64,000 bases of DNA, taken from assembly GCF_029626235.1 (NCBI RefSeq), contig NZ_JARUBO010000005.1, forward strand, positions 3,938,501 to 4,002,500, given 5' to 3'. Below are positions 58,148-64,000 of the stretch, one piece after another (the stretch's first letter is position 1; each line of letters begins with the position of its first letter). The notes under the pieces were generated by a model, which was not told where the DNA came from, did no database searches, and saw only the letters and a list, made by a program, of their open reading frames with translations. This stretch comes from Micromonospora sp. WMMD1120. GTDB taxonomy: Bacteria > Actinomycetota > Actinomycetes > Mycobacteriales > Micromonosporaceae. The position numbers and the translations under genes were made by a program.

Positions 58148-59112
58148 CGTCGGTGCTGCCTCCGCTCCATCCGGACGTAGCCGAGGCCGGCGATCAGGGC
58201 CATCACGATGAGCAGGTTGCCGACCGCCGCTCCCGGCCCGAACTCGGGCAGCAGGTTGCCGAAGCCGAGGCGGTACGACCAGGTGGCGAGCGTCGCGGAG
58301 GAGTCGGTGGGGCCACCCCTGGTCATGATCCAGATGATGTCGAAGACCTTCAGCGTGTAGATCAGCCCGAGCAGCAGCGTGATCGCGGAGACCGGTCGCA
58401 GCAGTGGGAGGGTGACCGACCAGAACCGTTGCCAACCCGTCGCGCCGTCGAGCGCGGACGCCTCGTACACCTCGGTCGGGATCGCCTGCAAACCGCTGTG
58501 GAGGACGACCAGGTTGAACGGGATGCCGATCCAGATGTTCGCGATGATCACCGAGGCCAGCGACCAGCCCGGCGAGGTGAGCCAGTTGACCGGCCCGACG
58601 CCCACCACGCCGAGCGCGGCGTTGACCAGCCCCGAGTCGCTGTTGAGCAGCCACGACCAGGTCGACGCCGAGACGATCAGGGGCAGCAGCCACGGTACGA
58701 GGATCAACGCCCGCAGTGTGCGCGACAGCGGGAAGTGCCTGTGGAAGAAGAGCGCCAGGGCCATGCCGATGCCGAACTGGAAGACGAGCGACGTGACGGT
58801 GAAGACCACTGTGTGGGTGAGTGTCGACACGAAGGCCGGGTCGGTCAGCACCGTCCGGTAGTTGTCGAGCCCGGCGAAGGGCGCTCCGCCCTGCACGAAC
58901 GAGCGGACTGTGTATTCCCGCAGGCTCAGCTCGACGTTGCGGTAGAGCGGGTAGGCGTAGAACGCCGCCAGGTAGATGGTCACGGGTGCCAGGAAGCCCC
59001 ATGCCGCCCAGCGGTTCGGTCGGCGTACCCGGGACGGGGGAGGCGCGGGTGGGGCGACGGCGGTCGCCCCACCCGGCTCTCGTACGGCGGTGGTGTCTGT
59101 CGTGGGAGCCAT
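58144..59112 (-). CDS. Sugar ABC permease (CUT1, MalF type)
   Basis: A 322-residue permease with a ~35-residue soluble, Pro/Ala-rich N-terminus, then helices WAAWGFLAPVTIYLAAFYAY, TVVFTVTSLVFQFGIGMALA, RALILVPWLLPLIVSASTWS, and the EAA loop EVYEASALDGATGWQRFWSV. It is the MalF-like partner of the permease after it (ATGA overlap), and is 18 bases downstream of the binding protein gene. Confidence 0.93.
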   Translation of the reverse strand: MAPTTDTTAVREPGGATAVAPPAPPPSRVRRPNRWAAWGFLAPVTIYLAAFYAYPLYRNVELSLREYTVRSFVQGGAPFAGLDNYRTVLTDPAFVSTLTHTVVFTVTSLVFQFGIGMALALFFHRHFPLSRTLRALILVPWLLPLIVSASTWSWLLNSDSGLVNAALGVVGVGPVNWLTSPGWSLASVIIANIWIGIPFNLVVLHSGLQAIPTEVYEASALDGATGWQRFWSVTLPLLRPVSAITLLLGLIYTLKVFDIIWIMTRGGPTDSSATLATWSYRLGFGNLLPEFGPGAAVGNLLIVMALIAGLGYVRMERRQHRR

Positions 59113-59130
59113 GGTGTCGCTTCGGCGCGG

Positions 59131-60369
59131 TTACCGGTTCGTGGCCGCGGCCTGTGCGGCGGTCAGTGCCTCGCCGGGTGACTTCCCGCCGCTGAGGGCC
59201 GCCTGCACCGCGGTCCACAGCGACTCGGAGATCTTCGGGTACTTCGTGCCGAGGTTGTCACCGGTGCGTCCCTTGGCGGCCCGGACCGCCTCGACCCAGA
59301 CCTTGAGCTTGGGGTCGGCCGCCGCCTGCCGCTCCTGCACGGCGGCGACGGGCGCGACGTAGGAGAGCGTGGTGTCCGTGGTGAGGAGGTTGTCGGCGCT
59401 GGTCAGGCAGGCGACGAGTTGCTGCGACGTGGCGTACCGGCCGGTGTTCTTCTGCACCGGTATGGAGACGAACTCGCCGCCGGTGGGCGCCGGGGCCGGC
59501 CCGCCCGCGGCGGCCGGGATGGCGATGGTGCCGTACGGGAAGCCGACCTTCTCCGCGTTGGCCAGCTGCCAGGTGCCGTTCTCGGCGAACGCGTAGTCGC
59601 CGGTGGCGAACTCCTGCCAACTCGTCGTCTGGGTGTTGTTGATGACCGAGTTCGGGGCGTGGCCCCGCTTGAGCCAGTCCGTCCAGAGGGTCAGCGCGGA
59701 CACCGCCTCCGGCGAGTCCAGCTTGGTCAGTTGGGCCCCCGACCCCCAGAACCAGGGCAGGAACTGGAAGCTGCCCTCCTCGGTGCCGATCGCGGAGAAG
59801 GTGATGCCCTTCTTGCCCTTGGCCTTGACCTTGTCCAGCGCCGCGTTCAGCGACGCCCAGTCCGTGACGGTGGCGGGGTCGACGCCGGCCGCGTCGAGGA
59901 CGTTCTTGTTGTAGTAGAGCGCGAGGGTGTTCGCCCCGATCGGCACCCCGTAGGTCTTGCCGTCGCTCTGGCCGGCGCCGAGCAGGTTCGCCTCCATGGC
60001 CGAGACGTCCAGCTTGTTGTCGTCGGTGGTGGTGAGCGCGCCGGCCTCGGCCAGTGTCGAGATGACCGGGTTGTCGACGATCAGGACGTCCGGTGAGTTG
60101 CCCTGCTGGGCGGCGAGCAGCGCCTTGTTGGTCAGGTCGGTGGTGTCGTAGCCGGTCCGCTCGACCGTCACGCCGGCGGAGGTGCCGCACTTCTTGAGCA
60201 GCGCCACCCACTCGGAGTCGTCGGCGAACTGGGGGTACGGGTCCCAGACGAGGTAGGCACCTTCGTCGGCGGGCGTGTCGGAGGACGACGAGCAGGCGCT
60301 GCCGGCCGCCGCGGCGAGGGCTATCGCGGCGACGGCGGCCAGGCGCCGCCGCCGACTGATTCCGGTCAT
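59131..60369 (-). CDS. Sugar ABC solute-binding lipoprotein
   Basis: A 412-residue lipoprotein; ATG 60369 precedes the signal peptide and the lipobox ends at Cys27 (GSACSSSS). The mature protein has the SBP_bac type-1 pattern: LLAAQQGNSPDVLIVDNPV, GVPIGANTLALYYNKNVLDA, FQFLPWFWGSGAQLTKLDSP, WQEFATGDYAFAENGTWQLA and QERQAAADPKLKVWVEAV. It captures an oligosaccharide for the permeases. The promoter upstream carries two LacI-type operators, indicating induction by that sugar. Confidence 0.93.
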   Translation of the reverse strand: MTGISRRRRLAAVAAIALAAAAGSACSSSSDTPADEGAYLVWDPYPQFADDSEWVALLKKCGTSAGVTVERTGYDTTDLTNKALLAAQQGNSPDVLIVDNPVISTLAEAGALTTTDDNKLDVSAMEANLLGAGQSDGKTYGVPIGANTLALYYNKNVLDAAGVDPATVTDWASLNAALDKVKAKGKKGITFSAIGTEEGSFQFLPWFWGSGAQLTKLDSPEAVSALTLWTDWLKRGHAPNSVINNTQTTSWQEFATGDYAFAENGTWQLANAEKVGFPYGTIAIPAAAGGPAPAPTGGEFVSIPVQKNTGRYATSQQLVACLTSADNLLTTDTTLSYVAPVAAVQERQAAADPKLKVWVEAVRAAKGRTGDNLGTKYPKISESLWTAVQAALSGGKSPGEALTAAQAAATNR

Positions 60370-60445
60370 CTGGTGCCTCACTCCAAGTCGATCGTCAGGG
60401 GTGGGTGGTGTGACAGTCGGGGACCGGGCAGAGCCCGACCAGGAG

Positions 60446-60504
60446 GCGAATCGATTCGACGAATCGGTTCGCCCGAAGATAAGTCGGTCCGAACCCGTGG
60501 TCAA
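60446..60504 (-). promoter_or_regulatory. Sugar ABC operon promoter with two LacI-type operators
   Basis: On the minus strand -35 TTGACC (60499-60504) and -10 TATCTT (60476-60481) are 17 bases apart. Four bases downstream of the -10 is an imperfect operator (CGAATCGGTTCGC on the plus strand, 60460-60472), and after it a near-perfect one (GCGAATCGATTCG, 60446-60458). A repressor bound there would cover the transcription start. Confidence 0.85.
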
Positions 60505-60555
60505 GGGATTGGCGGCCGGTCGGGGAAACACAGTCTTCATCGAGCTGTCGTTTCA

Positions 60556-60603
60556 TTGACATCGTTCAGTGCGCGGACCTACGATCCGTGCGAATCGATT
60601 CGC
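60556..60603 (+). promoter_or_regulatory. Promoter and LacI-type operator of the GH39-like gene
   Basis: -35 TTGACA (60556-60561), 18-base spacer, -10 TACGAT (60580-60585), then the perfect 14-base palindrome GCGAATCGATTCGC (60590-60603) at the transcription start. The same elements with the same spacer occur upstream of the gene at 62675. Confidence 0.9.
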
Positions 60604-60653
60604 AAGCGCTGCCCTCCGGAGAGCGTCCCCCACGCCCCACCAAGGAGCCGCCC

Positions 60654-62489
60654 GTGAAAACCCCGTCCCGCGGCAGGTCCGGACGAGCCGGCGCGTTCGT
60701 CGCCCGACTCCTGGTCGGTCTGCTCGCCGCCACCACCGCCGTGACCGTCGCCCCAGGCCCTGCCCAGGCCGCCGACGAGTCGATCAGTGTGAACTTCTCC
60801 AGCACCAGCGGCGCGCCGACCTATCGCGCGTCCGGCTGGATCTACGGCATGACCGAGAACGCCAGCGGCCCCGCCGACCGCTTCTACCGCGACGTCAGGT
60901 TCCAGTACATGCGCGCCGGCGGCGCGCAGCTCCCGGGCAGCGGATGGGTAGGCGGCACGTACGACCGGCGGTGGAACTCCACACTCGCCCAGGCGCGCCG
61001 GACCGTCGCACTCGGCGGCCAGTTCATCATCCTGCCGCACGACCTGTGGGGCGCCGACGGCGCCGGGATCTCCCGCTTCCCCGGCGACAACGGCAACTGG
61101 ACCGACTACGACAACTTCCTGACCCGGCTGATCGGCGACGTCCGGGCGTCCGGGCTGTCCGTGCAGTGGGACATCTGGAACGAACCGAACATCACCATCT
61201 TCTGGAACCGGCCGATCGCGCAGTACCTGGAGCTGTGGCGCCGCACCTACCAGCGCATTCGCGCGGAGTTCCCGAACCAGCTCATCGTCGGTCCGAGCTG
61301 CGCCTGCGTGCCGTCGACGAACCACGCCTTCTGGAACCAGTACCTGGACTTCGTCCGCTCCACCAACACGGTGCCGGACATCATCAGTTGGCACTCGCTG
61401 CCGGGCGACCCGGTCGCCAACGTCGCCGCCGCCAACGCCACCCTCGACCCGCGTGGCATCCCCCACCCGCGTCCGTACCAGATCAACGAGTACGGCGCGC
61501 CGGACGAGCAGAACCCGGCCGACGGCGCCTGGTACGTCGCCCGGCTGGAGCGGGCCCGCGCGGACGGCCTGCGGGCGAACTGGGCCAGCGGTGGCAGCCT
61601 GCACAACGACCTCGGCAACCTGTTGATCCGCAACTCGGCCGGGCAGCACCAGCCGAAGGGCGAGTGGTGGAACTACCGCTTCTACGCGTCACAGACCGGC
61701 GAGAACGTCGGCGTGACCCCCAGCCAGTCGTACGACGCGTACGCCACCAAGGCGACGGGCGTGGCGAAGGTGCTCGTCGGTGCGGGCCGGACCACCGGGA
61801 ACCTGACGCTCAACCTGCAGCGGCTGGACACGACCAGCGGCATCGTGCAGAACAACCAGGTCCGGGTGCTCACCCAGCGCATCCCGCACAACAACGGCGG
61901 CGCGGTGCAGGGGCCGGTCACGGTCTCCAACAGCGTGGTGAACGTGTCCAACAACAACGCCACAGTGACCCTGCCGTACTCCAACCAGACCGACACCTAC
62001 GCGCTCACGCTGCTGCCCCCCTCGGACGGCGGCTTCCAGTCGGTGGCGGTGGCCCAGCACTCGCAGCTGTGCCTGAACAACCCCGGGCAGAACGCCGCCG
62101 ACGGCAACGTCCAGCAGCAGAACCTCTGCGACGGTGGTGACCAGCAGCTCTGGAACTTCCGGCCGGTCGCCGGTGTGGCCAACACGTACACGGTCGTCAA
62201 CCAGCAGAGCGGCAAGTGCCTCGACGTCAACGGCGTGTCCACCGCCGACGGCGCGGCGGTGCACCAGTGGACCTGCTCGACCGGTCTCAACCAGCAGTTC
62301 ACCCTCCGCAAGGTGACCTACTCGGGCAACGACTCGCACGACTACCAACTCGTCGCCCGGCACAGCAACAAGTGCGTCGACGTCAGCACGGTCTCCACCG
62401 CGCCGGGCGCGGTGGTGCACCAGTGGACCTGCATCCCGCCCAGCCAGGGCAACCCACGCAACCAGACCTGGCGGATTCTGGGGCGGTAG
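60654..62489 (+). CDS. Secreted GH39-like glycoside hydrolase with C-terminal ricin-type lectin
   Basis: A 611-residue exported enzyme from GTG 60654 (AAGGAGC before it): signal peptide 1-40, a TIM-barrel catalytic domain to ~330, a beta domain, and a ricin B/CBM13-like lectin from ~465. The clan GH-A acid/base is in WDIWNEPNI, and the probable nucleophile in YQINEYGAPDEQ. The architecture resembles GH39 exo-enzymes acting on xylose or arabinose chains; the substrate is uncertain. The lectin has CLNNPGQNAADGNVQQQNLC, CLDVNGVSTADGAAVHQWTC and CVDVSTVSTAPG. A GCGAATCGATTCGC operator controls it. An upstream start in the same frame lies inside that operator and is rejected. Confidence 0.82.
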   Translation: MKTPSRGRSGRAGAFVARLLVGLLAATTAVTVAPGPAQAADESISVNFSSTSGAPTYRASGWIYGMTENASGPADRFYRDVRFQYMRAGGAQLPGSGWVGGTYDRRWNSTLAQARRTVALGGQFIILPHDLWGADGAGISRFPGDNGNWTDYDNFLTRLIGDVRASGLSVQWDIWNEPNITIFWNRPIAQYLELWRRTYQRIRAEFPNQLIVGPSCACVPSTNHAFWNQYLDFVRSTNTVPDIISWHSLPGDPVANVAAANATLDPRGIPHPRPYQINEYGAPDEQNPADGAWYVARLERARADGLRANWASGGSLHNDLGNLLIRNSAGQHQPKGEWWNYRFYASQTGENVGVTPSQSYDAYATKATGVAKVLVGAGRTTGNLTLNLQRLDTTSGIVQNNQVRVLTQRIPHNNGGAVQGPVTVSNSVVNVSNNNATVTLPYSNQTDTYALTLLPPSDGGFQSVAVAQHSQLCLNNPGQNAADGNVQQQNLCDGGDQQLWNFRPVAGVANTYTVVNQQSGKCLDVNGVSTADGAAVHQWTCSTGLNQQFTLRKVTYSGNDSHDYQLVARHSNKCVDVSTVSTAPGAVVHQWTCIPPSQGNPRNQTWRILGR

Positions 62490-62558
62490 CGGTCCTCGGG
62501 GAGGTGATGCGCTGGCCGCCGAGCGGGGGTCAGCGCGTCACCCCGCCCGTGACATTCA

Positions 62559-64000
<1,442 letters not shown>

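Noticed and set aside
60588..60653. Upstream start for the GH39-like gene
   Set aside because: It begins inside the LacI-type operator and lies upstream of the expected transcript start. GTG 60654 has a good ribosome site and starts the signal peptide.

Overview
The window is a GC-rich actinobacterial chromosome segment. GTG starts and GTGA/ATGA overlaps are frequent, and Tat-type signal peptides, CBM2 and CBM13 binding modules and Pro/Thr linkers occur. The mix of secreted plant-polymer hydrolases with soil-type catabolic operons suits a Micromonospora-like soil or plant-associated organism. This placement is inferred from gene content only. No rRNA, tRNA, CRISPR array, insertion sequence or phage gene was seen, and no gene-free stretch exceeds 300 bases.

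Layout. 1-16.6 kb is a mosaic of single genes: AraC, MerR, LysR and CGNR regulators, dihydrofolate-reductase-like proteins, bluB behind a cobalamin riboswitch, a Tat esterase, a GH18 chitinase, an SDR gene with a MerR-type promoter, an MFS pump, an aminoglycoside-phosphotransferase-like protein and a zinc alcohol dehydrogenase. 16.6-31 kb holds a second AraC/reductase pair, a GH6 cellulase, a MatB-like ligase, a CBM2-Cip1 protein, a CBM2 esterase, a PaaX regulator and PhoX. Several genes here look like scars: a frameshifted LysR gene, coaD-like and reductase-like genes with internal deletions, and methyltransferase and cupin stubs.

31.2-52.8 kb is one catabolic island for lignin-derived aromatics. 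It carries vanillate demethylase (vanA, a small CxC protein, vanB) with an IclR regulator. Next come a short-chain dehydrogenase, amidohydrolase, MaoC hydratase and acyl-CoA ligase that match the coumarate/ferulate CoA pathway, flanked by two PaaX regulators. A NitT/TauT-type ABC importer, pobA and an aromatic aldehyde dehydrogenase follow. Divergent from these is the eight-gene operon pcaI-J-H-G-B-D-C-regulator. Together the genes could take p-coumarate, ferulate, vanillin, vanillate and 4-hydroxybenzoate to protocatechuate and then to 3-oxoadipyl-CoA. The thiolase for the last step is not in the window.

52.9-64 kb is an arabinose-polymer or hemicellulose locus. It has two GH54-type arabinofuranosidases with opposite domain order, a LacI repressor, an intracellular (alpha/alpha)6 glycosidase in an operon with a sugar ABC importer that lacks an ATPase gene, and a GH39-like enzyme with a ricin-type lectin. 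Three promoters here carry copies of a palindrome (consensus GCGAATCGATTCGC) 4-5 bases downstream of the -10, which predicts a local LacI regulon.
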